The notes: generated by a model from the sequence alone, not told the origin. Positions 45,415-54,930 are shown, counted from the stretch's first letter. The stretch is 64,000 bases of DNA from Zhihengliuella halotolerans (GCF_004217565.1 NZ_SHLA01000001.1:124001-188000), one strand, 5' to 3'. A program made the numbers and translations.

Positions 45415-46457
45415 GGGCCGCGATCGTCCTCGCCGGCGGCCGCGGCTCCCGCCTCGGCGGCGCCGACAAGGCGACCCTCGAGCTCGACGGCGTCAGTCTC
45501 CTCGAGCGCGCCATCCTCACTCTCGCCTTCACGCCCGCGGGCGAGGAGGAGAACCCCGGTGCCGAGGTGATCGCCGTCGTCGGGCCCGAGAGCCTGCGCG
45601 GACGTGTGCAGGAGCTCGCCGCGGAGTGCGGCATCCCGATCGTGCTCACGCGTGAGGAGCCCGCTTTCGCCGGCCCTGCCGCCGCCGTGGCCGCGGGCCT
45701 CGCGGCACTCGACGGGGTGGCCCCGGACGCCGGCGGGAAGTGCTTCGTGCTAGCCGTGGACTACGCCCGGCCCGGCCGGATCGTTCCCATCCTGCGCCGC
45801 GCGGCGGGCGCCGCCGGTCCACGCTTCGCCGGCCGTGCGCGCCCGGCGGCAGGACTCGAGACGGCCGGCGCATGGGTGCCCCAGGACGGGTCCGGGAGGG
45901 ACCAGCCCCTTGCCTCGGTCTGGGACCTCGCCGGTCTGCGCCGCGCGGTTTCCGGACTACGTGACGAAGGTCGCGTCGCGAATGCGTCGATGAAACAACT
46001 GCTTGCTAGAGTTGTGGTATCCCGCACGACGATGGCGGACCTGCCGGGGCACGTGACCGCGGATCTCTTCGCCGACGTCGACACGTGGGACGACGCCGCG
46101 CACGCCGGAATCACGCTGCCGACGGTGTCCGAGCAGAAGCCACATCTGGAGGGCCACATGGCAGTCGAGAAGCCACTGGAGAGCGGCGGGAGCGAGCACC
46201 CCGAACTCGACGCGTGGGCGCGGGAGCTGATGGTCGCGTACGGGCTCGAGGACGCGCCCGTCGACGTCGAACGCATCCTCTCCCTCGCCGGCGAAGCCGC
46301 ACACTCGATCGTGCGCCCGGCCGCGCCCCTGACGACCTGGATCGCGGGTTACGCTGCCGGGCTTGCGGCCGCCCGCTCCGAGTCGGGCGGCGAGAACGCC
46401 GCAGCCGAGGCCGACGCGCTCGCGCGCCGGGTGATCGCCGACCGGACGGACGGGTAG
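45381..46457 (+). CDS. MobA-like molybdenum cofactor nucleotidyltransferase fused to DUF6457
   Basis: This 358-residue protein has an N-terminal MobA-type domain (about residues 12-245) with the nucleotide-binding signature VLAGGRGSRLGGADKATLEL, which attaches GMP to molybdopterin. A C-terminal DUF6457-like helical domain (about 265-350, with ELDAWARELMVAYGLED) follows. The residue after the glycines departs from the usual SxRMG form. The ATG at 45381 overlaps the HNH gene. It leads a run of moeA, fdhD and an fdhF-type gene, which supports a role in molybdenum cofactor delivery. The function of the extra domain is unknown. Confidence 0.85.
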   Translation: MERILEHRSGLRAAIVLAGGRGSRLGGADKATLELDGVSLLERAILTLAFTPAGEEENPGAEVIAVVGPESLRGRVQELAAECGIPIVLTREEPAFAGPAAAVAAGLAALDGVAPDAGGKCFVLAVDYARPGRIVPILRRAAGAAGPRFAGRARPAAGLETAGAWVPQDGSGRDQPLASVWDLAGLRRAVSGLRDEGRVANASMKQLLARVVVSRTTMADLPGHVTADLFADVDTWDDAAHAGITLPTVSEQKPHLEGHMAVEKPLESGGSEHPELDAWARELMVAYGLEDAPVDVERILSLAGEAAHSIVRPAAPLTTWIAGYAAGLAAARSESGGENAAAEADALARRVIADRTDG

Positions 46458-46464
46458 CGCGGGC

Positions 46465-47709
46465 TTGCCGAACGAGACTACGCCGGACGCATTCGACGGT
46501 CCGGCCGCCGGCGATGCCGCCTGGCCCGCCGCCCGCGAGGTGGCGCATCGCGCCGGGGCGCGGCTGCTCGAGACCGCCGGGGCGTCCGCCCACGAGAACA
46601 TCGAACTCGACGCGGCCATCTCACGGGTCCTGGGCCGGGACGTGCATGCCGCCTCCGAGATCCCGCACTTCGCCGCGTCGGCCATGGACGGCTGGGCCGT
46701 CGCCGGAGCCGGCCCCTGGCGCGTGCTCGCTGGCGACGCCAGGACGACGACGGCGCTCGCCCCGGGCCAGGGCGTCGTCATCGTCACCGGGTCGCCCTTG
46801 CCCGAAGGCGCCACCGCGGTGTTGCGCCGCGAGCGCGGCCGCCTCGCGCCCGGGGTCGGCGACGCCGGAGAACTCCTGCACGCGACGGAGCCTCTCGCGG
46901 ACTTCGCCGACGTCCGCCCGGCAGGCCGCGAGGCCCGCGCCGGGGAGCGGCTCTTCGCCGCCGGGACGAAGCTGACGGCCGGTCACGTCGCGGCCGCCGC
47001 GGTGGCCGGCCTCGACTCGCTGCCGGCGCTCCGCGCCCCGCGCGTCGCCCTCGTCCTCACAGGCGACGAGGTCGTCACCGCCGGCGTGCCCGGCCACGGA
47101 CTCGTGCGCGACGCCTTCGGGCCCGTGCTGCCGGACGCCGTGCGCGGGCTCGGGGGATTCGTCGCCGGCAGCGTGCGCATCGGCGACGACCACGATGCGA
47201 CCGTCGAGGCGCTGGGAGCCGCCGACGCCGACGTCGTCATCACGACCGGCGGTACCGGACACTCGGGCGCCGACCACATCCGGCCGGCCCTGACCGAGCT
47301 CGGAGCCCGGCTGCTCGTCGACGAGATCGCGATGCGCCCCGGGCACCCCGCACTGCTTGCGCGGCGGCCCGACGGCGCACTCGTCATCGCACTGCCCGGG
47401 AACCCGCTCGCTGCGATGGCCGCTCTCGTCACACTCGGCGCGCCCCTGCTCGCGGGCGCGACCGGGCGCCCGATGCCGGCGCTGCAGCGAGCGGCTTCGA
47501 CCGAACGCTTCGGCCCGCTGCCGGGCCGGCACCGGCTCGTGCCGGCCCGGCTCGACGCGGATGAGGCGGGCGTGCGCGCCAGCGCCGCCGCCCACCGCGG
47601 CCCGGCCATGCTGCGCGGCCTCGCCGATTCGACCTCCTTCATGGTCGTCCCGCCTGCGGGGCTGGAACCGGGCGCCGGCGTCGACTGCGTGCGGCTGCCC
47701 TGGTCATGA
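46465..47709 (+). CDS. moeA: Molybdopterin molybdenumtransferase MoeA
   Basis: MoeA inserts molybdate into molybdopterin. The 414-residue protein shows the family regions ASAMDGWAV, VVIVTGSPLPEGA, VALVLTGDEV, ITTGGTGHSGADHI, MRPGHPALLA and ALPGNPLAAMAALV. It starts at TTG 7 bases after the MobA-fusion stop. The nearby Shine-Dalgarno is weak, so coupling from upstream is likely. In the same run fdhD and the oxidoreductase follow, forming one molybdenum enzyme cluster. Confidence 0.93.
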   Translation: MPNETTPDAFDGPAAGDAAWPAAREVAHRAGARLLETAGASAHENIELDAAISRVLGRDVHAASEIPHFAASAMDGWAVAGAGPWRVLAGDARTTTALAPGQGVVIVTGSPLPEGATAVLRRERGRLAPGVGDAGELLHATEPLADFADVRPAGREARAGERLFAAGTKLTAGHVAAAAVAGLDSLPALRAPRVALVLTGDEVVTAGVPGHGLVRDAFGPVLPDAVRGLGGFVAGSVRIGDDHDATVEALGAADADVVITTGGTGHSGADHIRPALTELGARLLVDEIAMRPGHPALLARRPDGALVIALPGNPLAAMAALVTLGAPLLAGATGRPMPALQRAASTERFGPLPGRHRLVPARLDADEAGVRASAAAHRGPAMLRGLADSTSFMVVPPAGLEPGAGVDCVRLPWS

Positions 47710-47746
47710 ACACTCCGGAACCGCCACTGAACCCGAAGGGAGCCTG

Positions 47747-48634
47747 ATGGGACGTAAGACCACCCGCCGGCGCATCGTGCGCCTGAGCGCTGACGGCGCC
47801 GAGCGCCGGCGCGAGGAGACCCTCGCGGCCGAGGAGCCGCTCGAGATCCGACTCGGCATCCCGGGTGTGCCCGGCAGCGCGGAGACCGCCTTCACCGTTA
47901 CGATGCGCACGCCGGGAGACGACTTCGACCTCGTCGCCGGGTTCCTCACCGGCGAGGGCGTCATCGCCTCCGCCGACGACCTCGTGAGCATGCGCTTCTG
48001 CGCCGGCGAGGACGAAGAGGGACGCCAGACGTTCAACGTCGTCGAGGCGCAGCTGGGCCCCGGCGCCCATCCGCCGACGTCCGGCATGCGGCGCAACGTC
48101 ACGACCACGAGCGCGTGCGGGATCTGCGGTACGGCCTCGATCGACGCCGTCGGCAAGTCAGCGCGGCTGCCGCTGGCGTCCACCGCCTGTGCGGGGCACG
48201 ACGACGGCGCTCGAGTGCCGCTCGACGTCCTGCTCGCGCTGCCTGACACTCTCCGCGAGCACCAGGAGCTCTTCTCGAAGACCGGCGGCGTGCACGCTGC
48301 CGGGCTCTTCGACTCTGTCGGGAACCTGCTGTGCCTGCGCGAGGACGTCGGCCGGCACAACGCCGTCGACAAGGTCGTCGGCTGGGCCCTGCGCGAGGGG
48401 CGGCTGCCGGCGGCTGGGACCGTCATGCAGGTCTCCGGGCGCGCGTCGTTCGAACTCGTGCAGAAGACTCGCATGGCGGGCATCGGGGTCCTCTCCGCAG
48501 TGAGCGCGCCGTCGTCGCTGGCGGTCGAGCTCGCGGAGAAAGAGAACGTAACCCTTGCGGCGTTCAGCCGGGGGAGTAGCGTAAATGTATACACGCATCC
48601 GGAACGGATAGCCACTAGGAGGAACGATGCCTAA
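47747..48634 (+). CDS. fdhD: Formate dehydrogenase accessory sulfurtransferase FdhD
   Basis: FdhD transfers sulfur to the molybdenum cofactor of formate dehydrogenase, which is needed for activity. The 295-residue protein has the characteristic cysteine loop SACGICG (about residues 122-128), the FLTGEGVI region and the conserved FSKTGGVHAAGLF and REDVGRHNAVDKV motifs. The ATG at 47747 has AAGGGAG upstream. Its end overlaps the oxidoreductase gene by 8 bases, so FdhD and its client are translated together. Confidence 0.95.
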   Translation: MGRKTTRRRIVRLSADGAERRREETLAAEEPLEIRLGIPGVPGSAETAFTVTMRTPGDDFDLVAGFLTGEGVIASADDLVSMRFCAGEDEEGRQTFNVVEAQLGPGAHPPTSGMRRNVTTTSACGICGTASIDAVGKSARLPLASTACAGHDDGARVPLDVLLALPDTLREHQELFSKTGGVHAAGLFDSVGNLLCLREDVGRHNAVDKVVGWALREGRLPAAGTVMQVSGRASFELVQKTRMAGIGVLSAVSAPSSLAVELAEKENVTLAAFSRGSSVNVYTHPERIATRRNDA

Positions 48635-50954
48635 ACCAGCCCCCATCGAGGACATCATCGAAGATGATCTCGCTGTTACGGCCCCGAAAACGTCCGCGGC
48701 GGGGGTCAAGGCCGTCATGGTGGCCCTCGAGCGCGGAATCGCGCAGGGCGGCGTCAGCCGCACCGTTCGCTCGATGCTGCGCGTGAACCAGCCGCACGGT
48801 GTCGACTGCCCGGGCTGCGCCTGGCCGGAGTCCATCACCGGGCGGCGCAAGCCGGCCGAATTCTGCGAGAACGGAGCCAAGGCGCTCGCGGAGGAGAACA
48901 CGCTCCGGACCGCTGACCGCGAATGGTGGGCCGCGCACCCGATCAGCGACCTGCGGGGGAAGACCGAGTACTGGCTCGGCAACCAGGGTCGCATCACCGA
49001 ACCCATGATGATCGCCCCGGGAGAGGACCGCTACCGGCCGATCAGTTGGAATGAGGCTTTCGCGACGATCGCCGAGCACATCCGGGCGACGACGCCGGAC
49101 CGTTGCGCGTTCTACACGTCCGGGCGCACCGCGAACGAGACCGCATTCATGTACCAGCTCTTCGCGCGCAGCCTGGGCACCAACAACCTGCCCGACTGTT
49201 CGAACATGTGCCACGAGTCCTCCGGCAGCGCCATGAACCCGACGATCGGCATCGGCAAGGGCACGGTCTCGCTCGAGGACTTCGACCACGCCGATGTCAT
49301 CATGGTCGTCGGCCAGAACCCCGGCACCAACCACCCGCGCATGCTCTCCGCGCTCGCCGACGCCCGCCATCGTGGCGCGAAGGTCGTCGCCGTGAACCCG
49401 CTGCCCGAAGCCGGGCTCATGAATTTCAAGGACCCGCAGAAGGTCAACGGAGTCGTCGGCGCCGGCGACCGGATCTCCGACGAGTTCCTGCAGATCAAGG
49501 TCGGCGGGGACCTGGCGCTGTTCCAGGCCCTCGGGCACCTGCTGCTGCTGGAGGAGGAGCGCGCCCCGGGGACCGTCGTGGACCACGAGTTCCTGGCCGA
49601 GAACGCCGAGGGGCTCGAGGCATACCGTGACGCCCGCAGCGTCATCGACTGGGAGGCCACGGAGGAGGCCACCGGCCTCTCGCGGCTGGAAATCGCCACG
49701 GTCGCCAATCTGCTGGCCAAGTCCAAGGGCACGATCATCTGCTGGGCGCTGGGGCTCACGCAGCAACCGCACTCCGTCGACACGATTCGCGAGATCATCA
49801 ACGTTCTGCTGTTGCAGGGCAACTTCGGCAAGCCCGGCGCCGGCGCCTGCCCCGTGCGCGGCCACTCGAACGTGCAGGGCGACCGGACGATGGGCGTCTG
49901 GGAGAAGCCCTCCGAGCAGTGGCTCGCGCGGCTCGACGCCGAATTCGGCATCGAAAGCCCGCGCGAGCACGGCTTCGACTCGGTCGAGACCCAGGAGGCC
50001 TTCGAAAACGGCGACGTCGACGTCTTCGTCTCGATGGGCGGGAACTTCTCGCTCGCCTGCTCGGATACGGAGGCGATCGAGGACGGCATGATGCGCGCGG
50101 GACTGACCGTGCACATCTCGACGAAACCGAACCGCTCGCACGTCGTGCACGGGAAGACCTCAATCATCCTCCCGACCCTGGGGCGCACGGACCGCGACGA
50201 CAAGCACCCCTCGGGACCGCAGTTCCTCTCGGTCGAGGACTCGATGTCCGTCGTGAAGTCCACTCAGGGCCGACTGGCCCCGGTCTCGGACCACCTGCTC
50301 GCCGAGCCCGTCATCGTGGCGCGCATGGCAGCGGCGGTGCTCGGCGACGACCACCCCGTGGACTGGAAAGCCATGGCCGAGGACTACGACGTCATCCGGG
50401 ACCACATCTCTCGGGTGGTGCCGGGGTTCGAGGACTTCAACGCCCGGGTGCGCCAGCGCAACGGATTCGTCCTGCCGAACCCGCCGCGAGACACCCGAAG
50501 CTTCGCCACGGACAGCGGCCGAGCGCATTTCACGATCAGCCCGCTCGAGTACCTCATGGCGCCCGAAGGGCATCTGATCCTGCAGACGATGCGCAGCCAC
50601 GACCAGTACAACACGACGTTCTACGGCCAGGACGACCGCTACCGGGGCATCAAGGACGGCCGCCGGGTGATCCTCGTGAACCCCGAGGACCTGGAGGCTC
50701 TCGGGTTCGAGGACCGGCAGCTCGTGGACGTGATCTCCTCGTTCTCCGGAACCGAGCGGCGCGCAAACCGCTTCCGCCTCGTCGGCTATCCGACCGCCCG
50801 CGGTTGCGCAGCGGCCTACTACCCTGAGGCCAACGGACTCGTGCACCGCGAGCTCGTCGCCCGCGAGTCCAACACTCCTGGCTACAAGGCGATGATGGTC
50901 CGGTTCGTACCGCACACGGGGGAGCCCTCGAGCACTTTCGACGATCGCGCCTGA
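48627..50954 (+). CDS. FdhF/YdeP-family molybdopterin oxidoreductase (formate dehydrogenase alpha-like)
   Basis: This 775-residue molybdoenzyme binds a bis-MGD cofactor and probably one iron-sulfur cluster. The N-terminal Cys61-P-G-Cys64 and Cys80 resemble a shortened cluster site. Cofactor-binding segments include YTSGRTANETAF, VGQNPGTNHPRM, ARPVRGHSNVQGD-like CPVRGHSNVQGDRTMGVW and RSHDQYNTTFYG. The frame holds no in-frame TGA, so it is not a selenoprotein. The YdeP branch is linked to formate oxidation or acid tolerance in other bacteria, but activity is often unproven. Coupling to fdhD supports a formate dehydrogenase-like role. No separate NADH or quinone subunit is adjacent. Confidence 0.88.
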   Translation: MPKPAPIEDIIEDDLAVTAPKTSAAGVKAVMVALERGIAQGGVSRTVRSMLRVNQPHGVDCPGCAWPESITGRRKPAEFCENGAKALAEENTLRTADREWWAAHPISDLRGKTEYWLGNQGRITEPMMIAPGEDRYRPISWNEAFATIAEHIRATTPDRCAFYTSGRTANETAFMYQLFARSLGTNNLPDCSNMCHESSGSAMNPTIGIGKGTVSLEDFDHADVIMVVGQNPGTNHPRMLSALADARHRGAKVVAVNPLPEAGLMNFKDPQKVNGVVGAGDRISDEFLQIKVGGDLALFQALGHLLLLEEERAPGTVVDHEFLAENAEGLEAYRDARSVIDWEATEEATGLSRLEIATVANLLAKSKGTIICWALGLTQQPHSVDTIREIINVLLLQGNFGKPGAGACPVRGHSNVQGDRTMGVWEKPSEQWLARLDAEFGIESPREHGFDSVETQEAFENGDVDVFVSMGGNFSLACSDTEAIEDGMMRAGLTVHISTKPNRSHVVHGKTSIILPTLGRTDRDDKHPSGPQFLSVEDSMSVVKSTQGRLAPVSDHLLAEPVIVARMAAAVLGDDHPVDWKAMAEDYDVIRDHISRVVPGFEDFNARVRQRNGFVLPNPPRDTRSFATDSGRAHFTISPLEYLMAPEGHLILQTMRSHDQYNTTFYGQDDRYRGIKDGRRVILVNPEDLEALGFEDRQLVDVISSFSGTERRANRFRLVGYPTARGCAAAYYPEANGLVHRELVARESNTPGYKAMMVRFVPHTGEPSSTFDDRA

Positions 50955-50989
50955 CACGCGGCGGGTGCCCTGATGTGGGCGGCGGGCTG

Positions 50990-50995
50990 TATCGT
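50990..50995 (+). promoter_or_regulatory. Leaderless-type -10 box of the ABC exporter gene
   Basis: TATCGT is followed by 8 bases and the GTG at 51004. No Shine-Dalgarno is visible before that codon. Confidence 0.45.
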
Positions 50996-51003
50996 TCCGT
51001 GAT

Positions 51004-52854
51004 GTGAGCATGGAGTACGCCGCCTACGGGTCCCTGTACCGGCTGGCCAAGGACACTCGACAACCGATCACCCCCGGCACGCCGAAGCGGGTGCTGCGTT
51101 TCGCGCGCGTCTACCGCGGGCGACTGGTCGCGTTCATCGTCCTCTCCATCGTCGCCGCGGTCCTCGCTGTCGCGACGCCCGTGCTCGCCGGCCGCGTCGT
51201 CGACGCGATCGTCGCCGACGGCCCGATGTCGCTCATCGGGTGGCTGGCCGGGCTGATCGCGCTCGTCGCTCTCGCCGAAGCGGGTGTCTCCGTCTTCGCC
51301 CGGTGGCTTTCGTCGTCACTGGGGGAACAGGTCATCTACGATCTGCGCACCCAAGTCTTCGACCACGTGCAGCGGATGCCCGTCGCCTTCTTCACACGCA
51401 CCCGGACCGGGGCGCTGGTCTCGCGCCTGAACAACGACGTGATCGGCGCCCAGGCCGCCTTCGCCGGGACGCTGTCCTCGGTGGTGAGCAACGCCGTGGC
51501 GCTGGTCTTGACCGCGGCCGTGATGTTCACGACGAGCTGGCAGGTGACCCTGCTGGCGCTCGTCATGCTGCCCGTTTTCCTGTTGCCGGCCCGCCGGATG
51601 GGGCGCACGATCGCGGCGTTGCGCCGCGAGGCCGCCGAACACAACGCGAACATGGGCACCCAGATGACCGAGCGCTTCTCGGCCCCCGGGGCGACACTCG
51701 TGAAGCTGTTCGGCCGGCCCGAATCGGAGTCGGCCGAGTTCGCCGGCCGGGCCGCCCGCGTGCGCGACATCGGCGTGAAGACCTCGATGCGGCAGTTCTA
51801 TTTCGTGGCCGCGCTGACGCTCGTCGCGGCTCTCGCGCTTGCCCTCGTCTACGGTCTGGGCGGCTACTACGCGCTGCGCGGCGAACTGGCGGCGGGCGAC
51901 GTCGTCACCCTGGCGCTGCTGCTCACGCGCCTCTACGCGCCGCTGACCGGGCTCGCGAACGCCCGCGTGGAGATCATGAGCGCGCTTGTCAGTTTCGACC
52001 GGGTCTTCGAGATTCTCGACCTGAAGCCGATGATCGCCGAGCGCGAGGATCCGGTCACCGTCCCCGACGGCCCCGTGGGCCTCCGGTTCGACGACGTCCG
52101 GTTCGCGTACCCGAGTGCCGACGAGGTCTCGCTGGCGTCCCTTGAGGACGTGGCAGTGCTCGACCACCGCGGCGGCGAGGAGGTGCTGCACGGAATCGAC
52201 TTCGAGGTTCCCGCCGGGTCGACGTTCGCGATCGTCGGCTCCTCCGGGGCGGGCAAATCGACGATCGCCCAGCTGCTGACCCGGCTCTACGACGTCGGCT
52301 CCGGGGCGGTGCGCTTGGGTGGCACCGACGTGCGCGATATGTCCTTCGCCGAGATGCGATCCACGGTCGGCATGGTCACGCAGGACGGGCATCTCTTCCA
52401 CGACACGATCGGGGCGAATCTGCGGCTCGCGGCGCCCGGCGCGGACGACGAGGCACTCTGGGAGGCGTTGCGTCGGGCTCGGCTCGAGCACGTGATCGCG
52501 GCGTTGCCGGACGGGCTGGAGACGATGGTCGGGGAGCGCGGCTACCGGCTCTCGGGCGGGGAGCGCCAGCGCATGACGATCGCCCGGCTGCTGCTGGCGG
52601 CCCCGCGCGTCGTCGTGCTCGACGAGGCCACCGCCGCGCTTGACAGCACGAACGAGGCCGCGGTCCAGGCGGCGCTCACGGAGGCCCTCGAAGGGCGGAC
52701 GGCCATCGTGATCGCGCACCGGCTCTCGACCGTCCGCTCGGCCGATCAGATCCTGGTCGTCGACGCAGGGCGGATCGTCGAGCGCGGAACGCACACCGAG
52801 TTGTTGGAGGCGGACGGGCACTACGCCCAGTTCTATCGCACCCAGTTCGCCTGA
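51004..52854 (+). CDS. ABC exporter, fused permease and ATPase
   Basis: This 616-residue half-transporter probably works as a homodimer exporting a lipid, drug or peptide. Six transmembrane helices occupy about residues 40-310. The ATPase domain (about 350-612) has Walker A GSSGAGKS (about 412), signature LSGGERQRM and Walker B VVVLDEATAALDS, followed by the H-loop in IVIAHRLSTV. The GTG at 51004 has no Shine-Dalgarno, but a TATCGT box lies 8 bases before it, pointing to a leaderless mRNA. An in-frame ATG at 51010 is an alternative. Its 3' end overlaps the convergent NUDIX gene by 22 bases. The cargo is unknown. Confidence 0.9.
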   Translation: MSMEYAAYGSLYRLAKDTRQPITPGTPKRVLRFARVYRGRLVAFIVLSIVAAVLAVATPVLAGRVVDAIVADGPMSLIGWLAGLIALVALAEAGVSVFARWLSSSLGEQVIYDLRTQVFDHVQRMPVAFFTRTRTGALVSRLNNDVIGAQAAFAGTLSSVVSNAVALVLTAAVMFTTSWQVTLLALVMLPVFLLPARRMGRTIAALRREAAEHNANMGTQMTERFSAPGATLVKLFGRPESESAEFAGRAARVRDIGVKTSMRQFYFVAALTLVAALALALVYGLGGYYALRGELAAGDVVTLALLLTRLYAPLTGLANARVEIMSALVSFDRVFEILDLKPMIAEREDPVTVPDGPVGLRFDDVRFAYPSADEVSLASLEDVAVLDHRGGEEVLHGIDFEVPAGSTFAIVGSSGAGKSTIAQLLTRLYDVGSGAVRLGGTDVRDMSFAEMRSTVGMVTQDGHLFHDTIGANLRLAAPGADDEALWEALRRARLEHVIAALPDGLETMVGERGYRLSGGERQRMTIARLLLAAPRVVVLDEATAALDSTNEAAVQAALTEALEGRTAIVIAHRLSTVRSADQILVVDAGRIVERGTHTELLEADGHYAQFYRTQFA

Positions 52855-53318
52855 CGCGAGGGCCGGGCCAGGTGCTCGGGGGAGCGGATCAGGCGGGGCA
52901 GGACGGATTCCGTCAGCAGGGGTGCAAGGTCCTCGCGTTCGGCCGCCACGGTCGGGGCGACCCAGAGGGCATCCTCGAGCTCGGCGCGCACGGTGACCGA
53001 ACCGGCGTCGTGCACCGGGCCCCCGTCGGGCTGGACAGCGTCGGCGAGGGCCGCGTCGAAGACGTAGGCGAGAAGCTCCGTGCCGGGCTCGTTCGCCGCG
53101 GCGCCGCGCCACTGTCCGCGGTCGGTGAGGGAACCGGGAGTGAAGGTGAGGCCGAGTTCCTCGTGCAGTTCGCGAATCGCCGCTTGGACCGGGGCCTCAT
53201 CCTGTTCCAGTTTGCCGCCCGGTTGCATATACTTCGAGGTGCCACGTTTACGAACCAGTAGGATTCGTCCGGCCGAGTCGTAGACGACGACGGCGGCAAC
53301 GGTGAGTAGAGTGGGCAC
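52833..53318 (-). CDS. NUDIX hydrolase
   Basis: This 161-residue protein probably hydrolyses a nucleoside diphosphate derivative. The Nudix box is intact: GGKLEQDEAPVQAAIRELHE followed by ELGL gives the GX5EX7REUXEEXGU pattern. The start is GTG at 53318 with no Shine-Dalgarno. A TAAGCT box lies exactly 6 bases upstream, so the mRNA is probably leaderless. The 3' end overlaps the ABC exporter gene on the other strand, and no terminator separates them. The true substrate cannot be inferred. Confidence 0.9.
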   Translation of the reverse strand: MPTLLTVAAVVVYDSAGRILLVRKRGTSKYMQPGGKLEQDEAPVQAAIRELHEELGLTFTPGSLTDRGQWRGAAANEPGTELLAYVFDAALADAVQPDGGPVHDAGSVTVRAELEDALWVAPTVAAEREDLAPLLTESVLPRLIRSPEHLARPSRQANWVR

Positions 53319-53324
53319 GTTGGA

Positions 53325-53330
53325 AGCTTA
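53325..53330 (-). promoter_or_regulatory. Leaderless-type -10 box of the NUDIX gene
   Basis: TAAGCT on the minus strand, then 6 bases (TCCAAC), then GTG. Confidence 0.6.
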
Positions 53331-53525
53331 ACATCTCCGACGAAAAAGACGTTTCGCCAAGTGTCGGACTATCCTGATGCGGCTATTCGATGTACTATCT
53401 AGACATCAACGGCGTGGCGATGCCGTGGAATCGCCGATAGAACCGGCAGACTGTGGACGCGGGCATTCATGACGCTGTCGCAGCCGAAGAGAACACGTAC
53501 GCGGTAGATAACCCCTGGAGACTCA

Positions 53526-54755
53526 ATGCAGCGAGGCACAAACCTCGGAAGACTTGGTGATTTCAACCAAGCGGTTATTTTCGATTCGATCCGCCGTGCC
53601 GAAGATGGCATCAGCCGGGTGGAGCTGGCCACGTCGACGGGTCTGTCCCCGCAGACCATCTCCAACGTCGTGCGCCGCCTCTTGGACAACGGGTTCGTGC
53701 GCGAGGACCGGACGGTCATCTCCGGCCCCGGCAAGCCACGCACGGTGCTCGAGCTCGAGGCGGACCGCCTCTTCGCGATCGGCATCCACCTCGACCCGGG
53801 CCAGATCACGGTCGTCATGGTCAACCTGCGCGGCCGCGTTGTCGGCAGCCGCCGCTTCGTTGAGCGCGACATCGCGGTCCCCGAGGAGACCATCTCGATG
53901 ATGGCCACGGCTGTCGAGGAGCTCATCAAGGATTCGGGCCAGCCGAAGGACCACATCGTCGGCATCGGCGTTGCGGCGCCGGGCCCGATCAACCCGGAGT
54001 CCGGGACCATCGTCTCGCCGCCGCTCATGAACGGCTGGAACGAAGTCGAGGTCGTGGAGCCGCTCGTCGAGCGGCTGTCCCTGGACGTCCTCATCGAGAA
54101 GGACTCCGTCGCCTCCGCCATTGCCGAGCAGTGGAACGGCGACGAGGCGCGTGACCGGAACTTCATGTCCGTCTACATCGGCACCGGCGTCGGCGTCGGC
54201 ATGGTCATCGGCGGCGAGGTCATCCGCGGAGCGAGCAGCAACGCCGGCGAGATCGCCCGAGTCCGCGTCAACGTGGACGGCAGCGACGCCGACCGCGCCG
54301 AGTCCTCGACATTCGCCACGGCGGTCTCCTTCCCGTCGGTGCTGACCAAGGCGCGCGAGCTCGGCGTCGACGTCGGGGCAGTGACCGAGGAGGCGACGAT
54401 GCACGAGCGTTCGCAGTTCCTGAACACGATCGTCCGCCAGGCCAAGGGTGGCGACGAGGCATCCGTGGCCCTGATCAAGGTCCTCAACGGCTACTGGGCT
54501 TCCCTCGTCTCGCAGCTGACCAACACCTTCGACGTCGACAAGGTCTTCGTCGGCGGGCCCGTCTGGGCGGAGCTGCACGAGCTGCTGCACGAGGACATGG
54601 ACCGGATCCTCCAGGAGCGTTTCCTGATGAAGGACGTGCACGAACTCGACGTCCGCACGAGCGAGCTCGGGCACAACCTGGGCGCCATCGGCGGCGCCTG
54701 CGCCGTACTGGACGCGGCCCTGTCTCCGAAGGCCAGCGCGCTGCTGCTGCGCTAG
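53526..54755 (+). CDS. ROK-family transcriptional regulator
   Basis: This 409-residue NagC/XylR-type regulator has an N-terminal winged helix (about residues 12-70, with SRVELATSTGLSPQTISNVV) and a C-terminal ROK sugar-kinase-like domain (from about 85) showing IGVAAPGPINPESG and IGTGVGVGMVIGGEVIRG. The usual ROK zinc-binding cysteine cluster (CxCGxxGC) is not seen. That region reads SSNAGEIARVRVNVDGSDAD instead, so it is more likely a regulator than a kinase. The start ATG follows TGGAG at 53516-53520. No sugar operon is adjacent, so the targets are unknown. A 22-bp terminator follows. Confidence 0.88.
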   Translation: MQRGTNLGRLGDFNQAVIFDSIRRAEDGISRVELATSTGLSPQTISNVVRRLLDNGFVREDRTVISGPGKPRTVLELEADRLFAIGIHLDPGQITVVMVNLRGRVVGSRRFVERDIAVPEETISMMATAVEELIKDSGQPKDHIVGIGVAAPGPINPESGTIVSPPLMNGWNEVEVVEPLVERLSLDVLIEKDSVASAIAEQWNGDEARDRNFMSVYIGTGVGVGMVIGGEVIRGASSNAGEIARVRVNVDGSDADRAESSTFATAVSFPSVLTKARELGVDVGAVTEEATMHERSQFLNTIVRQAKGGDEASVALIKVLNGYWASLVSQLTNTFDVDKVFVGGPVWAELHELLHEDMDRILQERFLMKDVHELDVRTSELGHNLGAIGGACAVLDAALSPKASALLLR

Positions 54756-54765
54756 CAACCGGCGC

Positions 54766-54814
54766 CAGAACGACGGCGGGCCCCACCTTTGAGGTGGGGC
54801 CCGCCGTCGTTCTG
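54766..54814. terminator. Bidirectional terminator between the ROK gene and tRNA-Arg
   Basis: A perfect 22-bp stem with a 5-base loop (TTTGA). The base of the stem, CAGAACGACGGCGG, is shared with the terminator at 60540. Confidence 0.92.
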
Positions 54815-54821
54815 CGTTTCG

Positions 54822-54895
54822 TGCCCCTGGCCGGAATTGAACCGACGGCCTACCCTTTAGGAGAGGGTCGCTCTATCCAACTGAGCTACAGAGGC
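54822..54895 (-). tRNA. tRNA-Arg (anticodon CCT)
   Basis: On the minus strand the acceptor arm pairs GCCTCTG with CAGGGGC. The anticodon stem ACCCT/AGGGT encloses CTCCTAA, giving CCT, which reads the rare arginine codon AGG. The T arm reads GGTTCAATTCC and the discriminator is A. Confidence 0.94.
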
Positions 54896-54930
54896 ATGCC
54901 CCGCGCGGGAGGCGTAACCATACTAGCGGT

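Noticed and set aside
48627-50954. Possible selenocysteine in the formate dehydrogenase-like protein
   Set aside because: There is no in-frame TGA in the gene, and no SECIS-like element was looked for further.
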